Shown here: positions 16,570 through 24,930 of the stretch, one piece after another
Layout of the letters: every line of letters begins with the position of its first letter
Position numbering within the stretch: position 1 is the first letter of the stretch
Origin: VXPQ01 sp965116435
GTDB lineage: Bacteria; Bacteroidota; Rhodothermia; Rhodothermales; VXPQ01
Length of the DNA stretch: 64,000 nt
Assembly (NCBI GenBank): GCA_965116435.1
Contig: OZ220686.1
Location: 2,418,001-2,482,000 of the forward strand
Direction: 5' to 3'
Made by a program: the position numbers and the translations under genes
The notes under the pieces: model-generated
The model's input: the letters and a program-made list of their open reading frames with translations, nothing else
Told to the model about the DNA's origin: nothing
Databases searched by the model: none

Positions 16570-18831
16570 TTGCCGCCCATTGCTATCGTGTTGCGCGCTT
16601 CACCCATCTTGAGTCATGCCGACGTACAGGTCGAGCCGGAGTTCGAGGCCGAACTGGACGATCTGCTGGCGGTTTGTCGGGAATCCCTGCATTCCGTGGA
16701 CGAGGACATGGTTCGGCGCGCCTTCAGGTTGGGCTACTGGGCGCATCGCAACGACCGACGCGCCTCGGGGGAACGCTTCATTACGCATCCCATCGAGGTC
16801 GCTACGATCGTGGCCCGGGATATCGGGTTCGACGATGTGAGCGTGGCGTCGGCGCTGTTGCACGACACCGTGGAGGATACGGAGTTTTCCCTGGGCCTTA
16901 TACGGGAAGAATTCGGCGATACGGTGGCGGATATCGTCAATGGATTGACCAAGATACGGGGGTTTTCCTGGAGCCGCGAGCTGGGCCAGGCGGAGAATGT
17001 CCGCAAGCTGATGTTGTCCATGGCGACGGATATCCGCGTCATCCTTATCAAGTTTGCGGACCGGCTGCACAATTTGCGCACCATCGGGTCCCTTCCAAGG
17101 CAGAAGCAACTCAAGATTGCGAGCGAAACCCTGGACCTCTTTGCGCCGCTCGCGCATCGTTTTGGCCTGAACGCGATCAAGGCGGAGCTGGAAGACATTT
17201 CCCTGAAAATCCTGCACCCGGAGGAATACCGCGGCATCGGGCAAAGCCTGCAGGCCTCCAAAGGCGAGCGGAACGGCTATGTGCGCCGCTTCATCGAACC
17301 GTTGCAGGCCCGCCTCGGGAACGATGGTTTCGAGTTTGAGATGGTTGGCCGGTCGAAGAACATCTATTCGATCTGGCGGAAGATGAAGCGCAAGGACAAG
17401 CCCATCGAAGAGATATACGACTTGCTGGCCATTCGCATTGTCCTGAAAAGCGCCGGCAAGAAGGGGAAGGAAGATTGCTGGCGGGTGTATTCGATCGTTA
17501 CGGATTTGTACAAACCGTTGCCGGAACGTTTTCGGGATTTCATATCGGTGCCCAAATCCAACGGGTACCAGAGCTTGCACACGACGGTGCTGGGTCCGGC
17601 GGGGAGACGGGTGGAGGTGCAGATTCGCACGGAGGACATGCACGCCATTGCCGAGCGCGGCGTGGCGGCGCACTGGAAGTACAAGGAGGCCGTGAGCGAC
17701 CGGGACCGGGGGATGGAGCAATTCCTGGACTGGGTGCGGGATATTCTGGAGAATCCCGATCCAGAGCACGCCACGGAATTCGTCAAGGAGTTTCGGCTGA
17801 ATCTGTACGACGAAGAAATCTATATTTTCACCCCCAACGGGGACCTGATGACGTTGCCCCGCCATGCGACTCCGGTGGATTTTGCGTTTCAGGTGCATAC
17901 CGAAATAGGCATGCACTGCATCGGGGCGAAAGTGAATGGCAGGATGGCGCCGCTTTCGTACAAACTCCAGAGCGGCGATCAGGTGGAGATCATTACGTCG
18001 AAGAAGCAAACGCCGAACCCCGACTGGATAAAGTTCGTCGTTACGCACAAGGCGCGCAGCAGAATACGGCATTCGATCAACGAGAAACGCCGCCGCAGCA
18101 TCGACCTGGGCAGGGAAACGCTCAAGAAGAAACTGGGGCGGGCCAACTTGCATGTCGGCGAGCAGAAATTGCGGCAGGTGGCCAACCGGCTCAAGTTTCC
18201 GAACGCCCAGCAAATGTTTTACGAGATCGGGACGGGGCTTTTCGATGCGAAGGATTTCGTGAAATTCGTCCGGAACGAGTCGCCCGGCCGCAAGGAAGAG
18301 GACGGGGCGCCCGCCGAACAGGAAGGCCTGCGGCTACGCTACGAGAATTTTCTGGATTCGGCCCAGGTAACCGCTCGTCCGGCGCTCGAAATCGACGGGG
18401 AATTGCATACGGATATCGTGACGCGGTATGCGCCTTGTTGCAATCCGATTCCCGGCGACGATGTATTCGGGTACATAAGCCGCAGCGACGGCATCAAGAT
18501 TCACCGCGTGAATTGCCGGAACGCCCCCGGCTTGCTCGTGAATCACCCGGACCGCATCGTCGCCGTCGAGTGGAGCAGGCAGAAAGACGTGCATTTCCTG
18601 TCCGGCTTGCGGGTGATGGGAGAGGATCGCGTGGGCATCGTCAGCGACATCACGACCGTGATTTCCAAAAACCTGAAAACGAATATTCGCTCGATTACGG
18701 TGGATTCTGTAGATGGCGTATTCGAGGGCACGATCGTGTGCTCGGTGACGGATTTGTCGCATCTTCGGCGGCTTATCGAGCGGCTCAAGCGCATCGACGG
18801 GATTCACGGCGTGTACCGGTTCGAGGAATAA
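16570..18831 (+). CDS. rel: Bifunctional (p)ppGpp synthetase/hydrolase, RelA/SpoT family
   Basis: The product is about 753 residues with the full long-RSH layout. The HD hydrolase domain has intact metal residues (H73; H98-D99 in ALLHDTVED). The synthetase domain has the RxKD motif (RKDK, 274-277) that goes with bifunctional enzymes and the G-loop region YKPLPERFRDFISVPKSNGY. A TGS domain follows (about 410-470), then the conserved-cysteine region (YAPCCNPIPGD) and a C-terminal ACT domain. It makes and degrades the stringent-response alarmone. No ATG is available; TTG at 16570 or nearby GTG/TTG codons must start it. Confidence 0.95.
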   Translation: MPPIAIVLRASPILSHADVQVEPEFEAELDDLLAVCRESLHSVDEDMVRRAFRLGYWAHRNDRRASGERFITHPIEVATIVARDIGFDDVSVASALLHDTVEDTEFSLGLIREEFGDTVADIVNGLTKIRGFSWSRELGQAENVRKLMLSMATDIRVILIKFADRLHNLRTIGSLPRQKQLKIASETLDLFAPLAHRFGLNAIKAELEDISLKILHPEEYRGIGQSLQASKGERNGYVRRFIEPLQARLGNDGFEFEMVGRSKNIYSIWRKMKRKDKPIEEIYDLLAIRIVLKSAGKKGKEDCWRVYSIVTDLYKPLPERFRDFISVPKSNGYQSLHTTVLGPAGRRVEVQIRTEDMHAIAERGVAAHWKYKEAVSDRDRGMEQFLDWVRDILENPDPEHATEFVKEFRLNLYDEEIYIFTPNGDLMTLPRHATPVDFAFQVHTEIGMHCIGAKVNGRMAPLSYKLQSGDQVEIITSKKQTPNPDWIKFVVTHKARSRIRHSINEKRRRSIDLGRETLKKKLGRANLHVGEQKLRQVANRLKFPNAQQMFYEIGTGLFDAKDFVKFVRNESPGRKEEDGAPAEQEGLRLRYENFLDSAQVTARPALEIDGELHTDIVTRYAPCCNPIPGDDVFGYISRSDGIKIHRVNCRNAPGLLVNHPDRIVAVEWSRQKDVHFLSGLRVMGEDRVGIVSDITTVISKNLKTNIRSITVDSVDGVFEGTIVCSVTDLSHLRRLIERLKRIDGIHGVYRFEE

Positions 18832-18917
18832 TTTTTTGCCCGGGCTTCCTGTCAGGCCTTGTATCGTGCACGCTTTTTTTCGTACACTGTAGTTCGCATC
18901 CTTAAGTGTATACATAA

Positions 18918-18934
18918 TAGCGCGTTAGGCGCTA
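18918..18934. promoter_or_regulatory. Inverted repeat just upstream of the HU-like gene
   Basis: TAGCGC (18918-18923) and GCGCTA (18929-18934) form a perfect 6-bp palindrome with a 5-nt spacer, ending 5 bp before the ATG at 18940. TACACT/AGTGTA at about 18884-18910 forms a wider pair. The position fits an operator or a structured leader; the regulator is unknown. Confidence 0.35.
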
Positions 18935-18939
18935 CGTTT

Positions 18940-19344
18940 ATGCCCCCTGCATCCAATACGAAAACCCGAAAAGACTTGGCCTGGCGCGTTGCCGAATCTA
19001 TGGGCGAGCCGGTGTACAAGGCGGATCCCTGGGTGCGCTCGGTGCTTTATGCGCTCCGCGACATGATGATGGAAGCGGACCCGGAGGTGCGCATCGAATT
19101 GCGCGAATTCGGGGTGTTCGAGGTAAAGAAAACCCGCCCGAGGTCGAAAGCGCGCAATCCGCGGACGAACGAGACGGTCTTCATACCTGCTCGCCGCAAG
19201 ACGCGCTTCCGGCCGGGCAAGCGGTTGCGAGAGGCCTTGCAGGTTCCCTTGTCGCCGTCGGACGGCGCGGCCTCCGGCGAGGCTGCGGGCGATTCGAGCG
19301 CTTCGAGCAATTCGAGCAATTCGAACGCCGCCAACCCGTCGTAA
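18940..19344 (+). CDS. HU/IHF-family DNA-binding protein
   Basis: The product is 134 residues. The HU-like core (about residues 8-100) contains the beta-arm signature IELREFGVFEVKKTRPRSKA followed by NPRTNETVFIPARRKTRF. HU/IHF proteins bend DNA as dimers in the nucleoid. A Ser/Asn/Ala-rich tail (SSASSNSSNSNAANPS) extends past the fold and is probably disordered. It stands 7 bp before ruvX and may be co-transcribed with it. The ATG at 18940 is preferred over an upstream in-frame codon at 18859. Confidence 0.9.
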   Translation: MPPASNTKTRKDLAWRVAESMGEPVYKADPWVRSVLYALRDMMMEADPEVRIELREFGVFEVKKTRPRSKARNPRTNETVFIPARRKTRFRPGKRLREALQVPLSPSDGAASGEAAGDSSASSNSSNSNAANPS

Positions 19345-19351
19345 GGTTGCT

Positions 19352-19798
19352 ATGGACGCATTGCCCCGCATCGTCGGCGTTGACTACGGCGCACAGCGCG
19401 TTGGCCTGGCCATGTCCGATCCGTTTCGGCTGTATGCGCAATCGATCGGAGCGTATTCCATCGAGGACGCGTTGCAGGAGCTGGCGCGCTTGCAGGAGCA
19501 TCCCGGATTCGATACGATCGTGGTGGGGTGGCCGTTGACGTTGTCCGGCGAGGAAGGCGCGGCGACAGAGGTTGTCCGGGCCTTTGCGCGCCGACTGGCC
19601 CAGCGTTTTCCCGAAAAAAACGTGGTGATGCAAGACGAACGGCATTCCTCGGTGCGGGCCAGAAAACTGCTGTTCCGTGCAGGCGTCCGCAAGAAAGCCC
19701 GCCAGGACAAGGCGCGCGTGGACGCCGCAGCGGCGGCGGTCATTCTTCAGGATTACATAGACGAAACGCAGGACCCGGCGTCCTGCCCGGCTCCATGA
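19352..19798 (+). CDS. ruvX: Putative pre-16S rRNA nuclease / Holliday junction resolvase-like YqgF
   Basis: The product is 148 residues with an RNase H-like fold: first acidic residue in RIVGVDYGAQRVGLAMSD, middle motif DTIVVGWPLTLSG and the C-terminal acidic DAAAAAVILQDYI. The family trims the 5' end of 16S rRNA in E. coli. Its stop overlaps the ATG of def (ATGA at 19795), so the two are coupled. Confidence 0.95.
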   Translation: MDALPRIVGVDYGAQRVGLAMSDPFRLYAQSIGAYSIEDALQELARLQEHPGFDTIVVGWPLTLSGEEGAATEVVRAFARRLAQRFPEKNVVMQDERHSSVRARKLLFRAGVRKKARQDKARVDAAAAAVILQDYIDETQDPASCPAP

Positions 19799-20358
19799 TT
19801 CTTCCGGTCCGCCTCTATGGCGATCCCGTGCTCCGGCGCGTCGCCGACGATGTGTCCGGCGACAGCGAAAGCATTCGCCAGCTGATCGACGATATGATAG
19901 AAACGATGCGGGGCGCCCGGGGCATTGGCCTGGCCGCGCCGCAGGTGGGCCGCCCGGAGCGCATTTTCGTGGCCGACCTGGCGCCGGAACTACGGCCTGT
20001 CGAGGCCCGGGAGCATCCGCCGGAAGCGATGACGTTCGTCAACCCGGAAATTATTGAGGAGGGCGACGAGCAAAGCGAATTCGACGAGGGATGTTTGTCT
20101 ATTCCGGATATCGTGGAGACGGTCCGTCGTCCCGAACGCATCCGGATAAAGTATCTGGACCGCCGGTTTCAGCCGCAAGAACTTGAGGCGGACGGGTTGG
20201 CGGCGCGGGTGATTCAGCATGAGATGGATCACCTCGAAGGCGTCTTGTTCCTGGACCGCATCAGCGCGTTTCGCCGCCGCCTTTTGCGCCGCAAACTCCG
20301 GGATATCGCCAGCGGTAACGTCGAGGCCGAGTATCCCTTGTATGCGGGACCCGCATGA
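19795..20358 (+). CDS. def: Peptide deformylase
   Basis: The product is 187 residues. All three PDF motifs are present: GIGLAAPQ (43-50), EGCLS (C100) and QHEMDHLEG (H142, E143, H146). The metal is bound by Cys and the two His residues, with Glu catalytic. It removes the N-formyl group from nascent proteins, one step before the Map enzyme encoded at 5923. The ATG overlaps the ruvX stop. Confidence 0.97.
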   Translation: MILPVRLYGDPVLRRVADDVSGDSESIRQLIDDMIETMRGARGIGLAAPQVGRPERIFVADLAPELRPVEAREHPPEAMTFVNPEIIEEGDEQSEFDEGCLSIPDIVETVRRPERIRIKYLDRRFQPQELEADGLAARVIQHEMDHLEGVLFLDRISAFRRRLLRRKLRDIASGNVEAEYPLYAGPA

Positions 20359-20492
20359 GGATACAGGGAGACGGCGAGGTGGCCGGCTTCGTTATTCCTT
20401 GCCGTGCGCTTCGCCTCTGCGCGTTGAGGACGTAATGAGGACGTACTCCGCGTATCCTGAACCTTGCACAGGATTGTGACGTTAAAATAGTT

Positions 20493-20500
20493 TATGTTTG
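20493..20500 (+). promoter_or_regulatory. Candidate -7 promoter element TATGTTTG
   Basis: In the 256-bp gap after def there is a match to the Bacteroidota -7 element TANNTTTG at 20493-20500, 115 bp before the CDLC gene. The upstream TTG options are at poor spacing, so support is weak. The gap otherwise shows no gene. Confidence 0.3.
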
Positions 20501-20614
20501 GATTCTCTCATCGAAGCGGACTTGAGAGCCTGCTTAATCAGAGAATCATTAGCCAGGCATAACGAACGGGCTTCTGCGTTCGCCCGTCCACGCGGCCCAC
20601 GGAATCCGGAATAG

Positions 20615-20989
20615 ATGTTTTCGCTGCGCGCACATACCGAACGATCGGGGATCTTGCTGCTCGCCGTGCTGTTGTGCGGCGCGTTGGCGGCCCCGTTCGG
20701 GCATGACTTGTCGCATATTCGCTCGCTGGCGCATGTGCACGGGGAGGCCGCCGAGGTTGCGCAGGGCGGTTCTGCGGGCATGTCCACCGATTTTCTGGTG
20801 GAAGAACAGACGCCGTCGCATAGTTTTGCGTGCGATCTGTGCGCATTTCGTTCGCTCACGGCGTCGGCGCCCGATCAACTCCAGGCGACGCGGTTTCCGG
20901 TCCGCATGGCGGCCCGCGCCTTCGGTTCCGTACCGGTCGTTCGTTCCTTTTTCTACCGCCCGATCCGTGCTCCTCCCGTGTCGTCTTGA
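20615..20989 (+). CDS. Small secreted/membrane protein with CDLC motif, possibly metal-related
   Basis: The product is 124 residues with one N-terminal hydrophobic segment (GILLLAVLLCGALAAPFG). Histidines (GHDLSHIRSLAHVHGE) and a CDLC pair at about residues 73-76 (HSFACDLC) follow. I do not recognise the family with certainty. The layout recalls DUF2946-type proteins found near metal-uptake genes, and the next two genes look like zinc-uptake components. The role is inferred from these neighbours and from the possible metal ligands. Confidence 0.6.
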   Translation: MFSLRAHTERSGILLLAVLLCGALAAPFGHDLSHIRSLAHVHGEAAEVAQGGSAGMSTDFLVEEQTPSHSFACDLCAFRSLTASAPDQLQATRFPVRMAARAFGSVPVVRSFFYRPIRAPPVSS

Positions 20990-21052
20990 CTCGATTCATG
21001 CGCCGTTCCGACGGCGTTTTTGCAAGACACACTGAAAAATCAGAGGAGACCC

Positions 21053-21514
21053 ATGTTTTCAACAAGGTTGTACGGCATTGCCGTTATTTTATTCGTATCC
21101 CTTATCGCGAGCGGGCTGGCTGCCTGCAGCAATCCCGCCGAAGAAGACGACCATGACGAGCATGCCGAAGAAATAGAAGGCGTTGCGCTTGTTCTGGGTG
21201 GCGACGAGGTCGTTACGGTGCTGGAAGCCGAAGTCGAGGGATCGCTGACCGTTGCGGAAGGCGAAAAGACCGGCGTCATCACCGTAGAGTTTCTGGACCA
21301 TGACGGAGAGGAGGTGCATGCCGACGAACTGGACGACGAATTTTCCCTGGGCGTCAATGTGCAGGGAAGCGAAATCGTTACTGTCGAACAGCCCGGTCGG
21401 TGGACCTTTGAGCTGCAAGGAGATGAGGCGGGCGACACCGCGATACGGGTGATGCTTTTGCACGACGGGCACGCCGATTTCACGACGCCCGATATTCCTG
21501 TTAAGGTGGAATAG
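21053..21514 (+). CDS. His/Asp-rich lipoprotein near TonB receptor
   Basis: The product is 153 residues. The signal peptide ends in a lipobox (LIASGLAAC), followed by DDHDEHAEE, a likely metal-binding stretch, and a mostly beta C-terminal part (DEFSLGVNVQGSEIVTV) with a late HDGHAD. The start at 21053 is supported by AGAGGAG 7 nt upstream; the in-frame codon at 21020 is less likely. It ends 8 bp before the TonB receptor and is almost surely in its operon. A periplasmic or outer-membrane metal chaperone is inferred. Confidence 0.75.
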   Translation: MFSTRLYGIAVILFVSLIASGLAACSNPAEEDDHDEHAEEIEGVALVLGGDEVVTVLEAEVEGSLTVAEGEKTGVITVEFLDHDGEEVHADELDDEFSLGVNVQGSEIVTVEQPGRWTFELQGDEAGDTAIRVMLLHDGHADFTTPDIPVKVE

Positions 21515-21522
21515 CAAGGATC

Positions 21523-23766
21523 ATGCGTTATTGTAGCTGTAGCTGCTACTCGCTTATGTGCCGGGCCGGGCTTGCAGCGTGCTGTGCGTTGGCGGCGGTC
21601 GGTACGCTGCAAGCCCAGCATACGGCGGTGATCTCGGGCTCTGTAGAGGATGCGGAAACGGGGGAGCCTGTTCGCCATGCCCAGGTGCTGGCGGAGGAAG
21701 GCAACCGCAGTTCCAGAACGGATCGGCACGGCCGTTTCGAGATTCGTTTTCTGGAGCCCGGGGTCTACACGCTCACAGCCTGGCGCATAGGCTATGAGCC
21801 GCTGACAAGTCGGGTTTCGGTGGGCGGCCCCGGGCCGGATACGTCCCGCGTCGTGCTGCGCATGCCGGTTTCCCCGATTCAACTCGGCGAAGTCGTCGTG
21901 CAGGGGCAAGGTGCGTCCGAGGCGCTCCGGGATTCGGATATGGACATGGAGGGCAAGCGGCTTCGGCAGCATCTCGGCTCGACGATCGCCGAAACGCTCG
22001 ACAACGAGCCCGGCATTTCCATGCGATCCATGGGGCCTGCTCCCGCTCGCCCGGTGCTGCGGGGGTTGGGCGGCGAGCGGCTGCTGGTCATGGAGGATGG
22101 CGGACGCACCGGAGACCTGTCCGCCACCTCCCCCGACCATGCGGTGGCGATAGATCCGCTGATGACGGAACGGATCGAGGTGGTGCGCGGACCGGCGGCG
22201 CTGCTGTACGGATCGAATGCGCTGGGCGGCGTGGTGAACGCGGTCCGCGGGTATATACCTGTGGGTATGCCTTCGGAGACGCATGCCGTGGGCGTGCTCC
22301 AGGGGCAATCCGCCAACAACGGGGTTTCGGGCGGGTTCAGCGTGGAGGCGCCGGCGGGCGGTTTTGCGGTGCGCGCCGACGGCAGCATGCGCAAGGCGGG
22401 GGACGTATCCACCCCGGTCGGCGTCCTGGCCAATACCGCGTTGACCACCGGAAACGGTTCTGTCGGGGCGAGCCGCATCGGCGAATGGGGACATGCGGGC
22501 GTTTCAGGCAGTTATTACGCCTCCCGGTACGGGATACCGGGCGGATTCGTCGGGGCGCACCCGAAAGGCGTGGACATTGAGTTATCCCGCCGGTATCTGA
22601 AGGCGAAGGGCCTGCTTCTGGATGTGGTCCCCCGGTTCTCGCATCTCGAATTCGAGGGGTCTTTTTCGAGGTATCTGCACCAGGAGTACGAAGCGAGCGG
22701 GTTGCTGGGCATTGAGTTTGGCCTCCTGTCGTATTACGGCCGGATTCTGGCCCGCACCCATGGCCGCCGGCAAAACCGGGTGACGAGCCTCTGGGGCGGA
22801 TACCGCAACAATGCGTCCAGCGGATTTACGTTCACGCCGAATTCGCGGGAATGGATGGCGGCGGCGTATCGGTATCAGGATATCAATATAAGGAATCTGT
22901 CGCTTCAGGGGGCGCTTCGCTACGATATACGCGCCGTGCGCCCCCGCGCCAGCGGGCGCTTCGCGTTGGGCGAGGAAACGCGCGCCGGGCGGATCCGCAA
23001 CCGGACCACCGGAGGATTTTCGGGTTCTTTTCGTTTCTTTCGGCGCTTCGGCGACCGTTTCTCCGTGGGGCTGGGCGGCGTGCGCTCCGTTCGCATGCCG
23101 GGGATCGAAGAACTTTTTTCGACAGGACCTCATTTGGCGGCCTACACCTTCGAAATAGGCAATGCGGACCTCAATGTCGAGAAGGGGTTGGGCTTCGAGA
23201 CGTTTGCGGAATACCGCGGCGAGCGTTTTTCCGGGTCGCTGAATGCGTATCGCTACCATATCCGGGATTACATGTACCCCAGAAATACGGGCGAGATCAG
23301 CGTGCGCACCCTGCTGGCGGTATATCAGCAAACCGGCGCTTCGGTCCGCATGACGGGGTCGGAGGCTTCCTTTGCGCTGCGGATGTCGCCTTCCGTCACG
23401 CTTTCCGGGTCGGGCGCGTATGTTCGGGGGGATTTGGTCGACGACGACGAGCCGATGTCTCTCATTCCTCCCTTGCGGGGGCGCTTCGAAGCGGCGTACG
23501 CCCGCGGGAAGATCCGGCTATCCGGTTCTGCGGAGGCGGCGCGGCGTCAGGATCGCCTCGGGGCGTTCGAAGAACCGACCGACGGCTATGTCGTGTTCGG
23601 GGCGTATGCGCAGTACTACCTTTCGCGGGGCCGTCTTTTGTACACCTTCGATATCGGCGTGGAGAATGCGACGAACGCCGAATACCGGGACCATCTTTCC
23701 AAGGTAAAAAGCATCATGCCGCAACAAGGCCGGAACCTCAAAATGCTGGTCAAGGCGCTGTGGTAG
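21523..23766 (+). CDS. TonB-dependent outer-membrane receptor, ZnuD-like
   Basis: The product is 747 residues: signal peptide, a carboxypeptidase-regulatory-like domain (about 33-110, SVEDAETGEPVRHAQVLAE), a plug domain (about 130-245) and a beta-barrel ending in an aromatic residue (KMLVKALW). The plug contains PVLRGLGGERLLVMEDGGR and SATSPDHAVAIDPL, the pattern of the zinc receptor ZnuD and relatives. The His-rich lipoprotein and CDLC protein upstream support a metal substrate. Zinc is the best guess but is not proven. Confidence 0.85.
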   Translation: MRYCSCSCYSLMCRAGLAACCALAAVGTLQAQHTAVISGSVEDAETGEPVRHAQVLAEEGNRSSRTDRHGRFEIRFLEPGVYTLTAWRIGYEPLTSRVSVGGPGPDTSRVVLRMPVSPIQLGEVVVQGQGASEALRDSDMDMEGKRLRQHLGSTIAETLDNEPGISMRSMGPAPARPVLRGLGGERLLVMEDGGRTGDLSATSPDHAVAIDPLMTERIEVVRGPAALLYGSNALGGVVNAVRGYIPVGMPSETHAVGVLQGQSANNGVSGGFSVEAPAGGFAVRADGSMRKAGDVSTPVGVLANTALTTGNGSVGASRIGEWGHAGVSGSYYASRYGIPGGFVGAHPKGVDIELSRRYLKAKGLLLDVVPRFSHLEFEGSFSRYLHQEYEASGLLGIEFGLLSYYGRILARTHGRRQNRVTSLWGGYRNNASSGFTFTPNSREWMAAAYRYQDINIRNLSLQGALRYDIRAVRPRASGRFALGEETRAGRIRNRTTGGFSGSFRFFRRFGDRFSVGLGGVRSVRMPGIEELFSTGPHLAAYTFEIGNADLNVEKGLGFETFAEYRGERFSGSLNAYRYHIRDYMYPRNTGEISVRTLLAVYQQTGASVRMTGSEASFALRMSPSVTLSGSGAYVRGDLVDDDEPMSLIPPLRGRFEAAYARGKIRLSGSAEAARRQDRLGAFEEPTDGYVVFGAYAQYYLSRGRLLYTFDIGVENATNAEYRDHLSKVKSIMPQQGRNLKMLVKALW

Positions 23767-23878
23767 GCCCCACGTAATGAGGAATGACGCAGCCAGCGCG
23801 CTCCTCAATGCCTCCCGAAGGGCGCTTCACGACACCGACGACGCAACACGCCGGGGTTTCCGGTGATTTTAACGATGA

Positions 23879-23942
23879 AATCATTACAAACGCTACTTGC
23901 GTACGTGAAGCGCTGATCGAAGTGGATTTGATCAGTGCATCC
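23879..23942. repeat. Intergenic hairpin repeat D1, copy 1 (full length)
   Basis: This 64-bp sequence starting AATCATTACAAACGCTAC is repeated at 25921 with one or two changes, and its last part again at 24301. It contains a stem: GCGCTGATC (23910) against GATCAGTGC (23930) with an 11-nt loop GAAGTGGATTT. It abuts the stop codon of the small minus-strand gene at 23944. Confidence 0.85.
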
Positions 23943-23943
23943 T

Positions 23944-24270
23944 TTATTCCTTGGGGACGATGCGGCCTTCCGGGGTGATGATTTCGTTTGGGCCGGGCGG
24001 AACCCGGGGGAATTTGCTGATGGAAACCTTCGGGTCCCGGTCGGGCGGCACATAGTGGGAATGGTCTCCATGGGTGATCTCTATGTAGGGCTGGTCGCCG
24101 TAGGGGTCCGCCGCCTCGCGCAGCACAAGAGAAAAGAAGAGGGCGCCTGCGATCAGGATCGCCCACAGGGCCAGTCTCTTCGCGCGCGAGCGCCCCTGTG
24201 GGCTGTCCTGGCCGTCCGGGCCGTTCCTATGATCTACATGTTCCATAGCAGCCAGATGTCCTTGGCGCAT
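23944..24270 (-). CDS. Conserved-looking small membrane protein, unknown function
   Basis: The product is up to 108 residues; an inner ATG at 24246 (MEHVDHRNG) is an alternative start. One membrane helix (LALWAILIAGALFFSLVL, about residues 33-50) is followed by YIEITHGDHSHYVPPDRDP and PPGPNEIITPEGRIVP. The C-terminal part is rich in His, Asp and Pro and looks like an exported domain with possible metal ligands. I cannot name the family. It is flanked on both sides by copies of the D1 hairpin repeat and stands opposite to its neighbours. Confidence 0.6.
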   Translation of the reverse strand: MRQGHLAAMEHVDHRNGPDGQDSPQGRSRAKRLALWAILIAGALFFSLVLREAADPYGDQPYIEITHGDHSHYVPPDRDPKVSISKFPRVPPGPNEIITPEGRIVPKE

Positions 24271-24300
24271 CCACGCGATATCCTGCGCGAAGCGATTTTG

Positions 24301-24337
24301 GGATGCACTAATCGAAGTGGATTTGATCAGTGCATCC
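24301..24337. repeat. Intergenic hairpin repeat D1, copy 2 (hairpin part only)
   Basis: GGATGCACTAATC (24301-24313) faces GATCAGTGCATCC (24325-24337), a 13-bp stem with one mismatch and the same 11-nt loop GAAGTGGATTT as the other copies. The 5' half of the repeat is missing. It lies in the divergent gap between the small membrane protein gene and the biotin-carrier gene. Confidence 0.85.
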
Positions 24338-24386
24338 TTTGATCAGAACATCCTTATATTACGAAATTGCGTTCCCGATCCGAACT

Positions 24387-24926
24387 ATGACGGCAAAACA
24401 GGCGGCAAAACAGGTGACAAAACATATTCTGGAGCATTTCCAGGCGGAATGCGCCGGGCGGACGATGGAGATCGCCGTGGATGCGGACCGGTTTGCCTGC
24501 GATGGCCGCATCGTCCCGTTTTCGTACGAGCACCTCGGGCGGGCGCGCATCGCCTTGCTGCTGGACGGCGCGAGTTATGTCGCGACAGTGCTGGAGGAAT
24601 CCGGGGATTGGCAGCGCATCGGGATTGGCGGACATACGTTTGAGGTGACGCTGAAAAGCGAGCGAGCGCTTTTGCTGGAACGGTTCGGAGGTTCCGGGAC
24701 GACAGCCAGCGACACGAACAAAATATATGCGCCCATGCCCGGCATGGTGCTGTCCGTCGCGGTGGTCCCGGACGCCGTCGTGGAGGCGGGAACCGGCGTA
24801 CTGGTGCTGGAAGCCATGAAAATGGAAAACGAATTGCGTGCGGAACGAGCGGGTACGGTGCAGGCGGTGCACGTTGCGCCGGGCGATACGGTGGGCAAGG
24901 GCGATCTCCTTCTGGAAATAGCGTAG
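24387..24926 (+). CDS. Biotin carrier (biotinyl-domain) protein, acyl-CoA/pyruvate carboxylase type
   Basis: The product is 179 residues. The C-terminal ~75 residues form a biotinyl domain with the attachment site EAMKMEN (Lys145). The N-terminal part (EIAVDADRFACDG...) resembles the region preceding the biotin domain in carboxylase alpha subunits. No biotin carboxylase or carboxyltransferase gene lies nearby, so it must work with partners encoded elsewhere. The ATG at 24387 follows a long leader; the frame from 24330 crosses the D1 repeat and is not used. It ends 4 bp before the epimerase gene. Confidence 0.85.
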   Translation: MTAKQAAKQVTKHILEHFQAECAGRTMEIAVDADRFACDGRIVPFSYEHLGRARIALLLDGASYVATVLEESGDWQRIGIGGHTFEVTLKSERALLLERFGGSGTTASDTNKIYAPMPGMVLSVAVVPDAVVEAGTGVLVLEAMKMENELRAERAGTVQAVHVAPGDTVGKGDLLLEIA

Positions 24927-24930
24927 CGGC

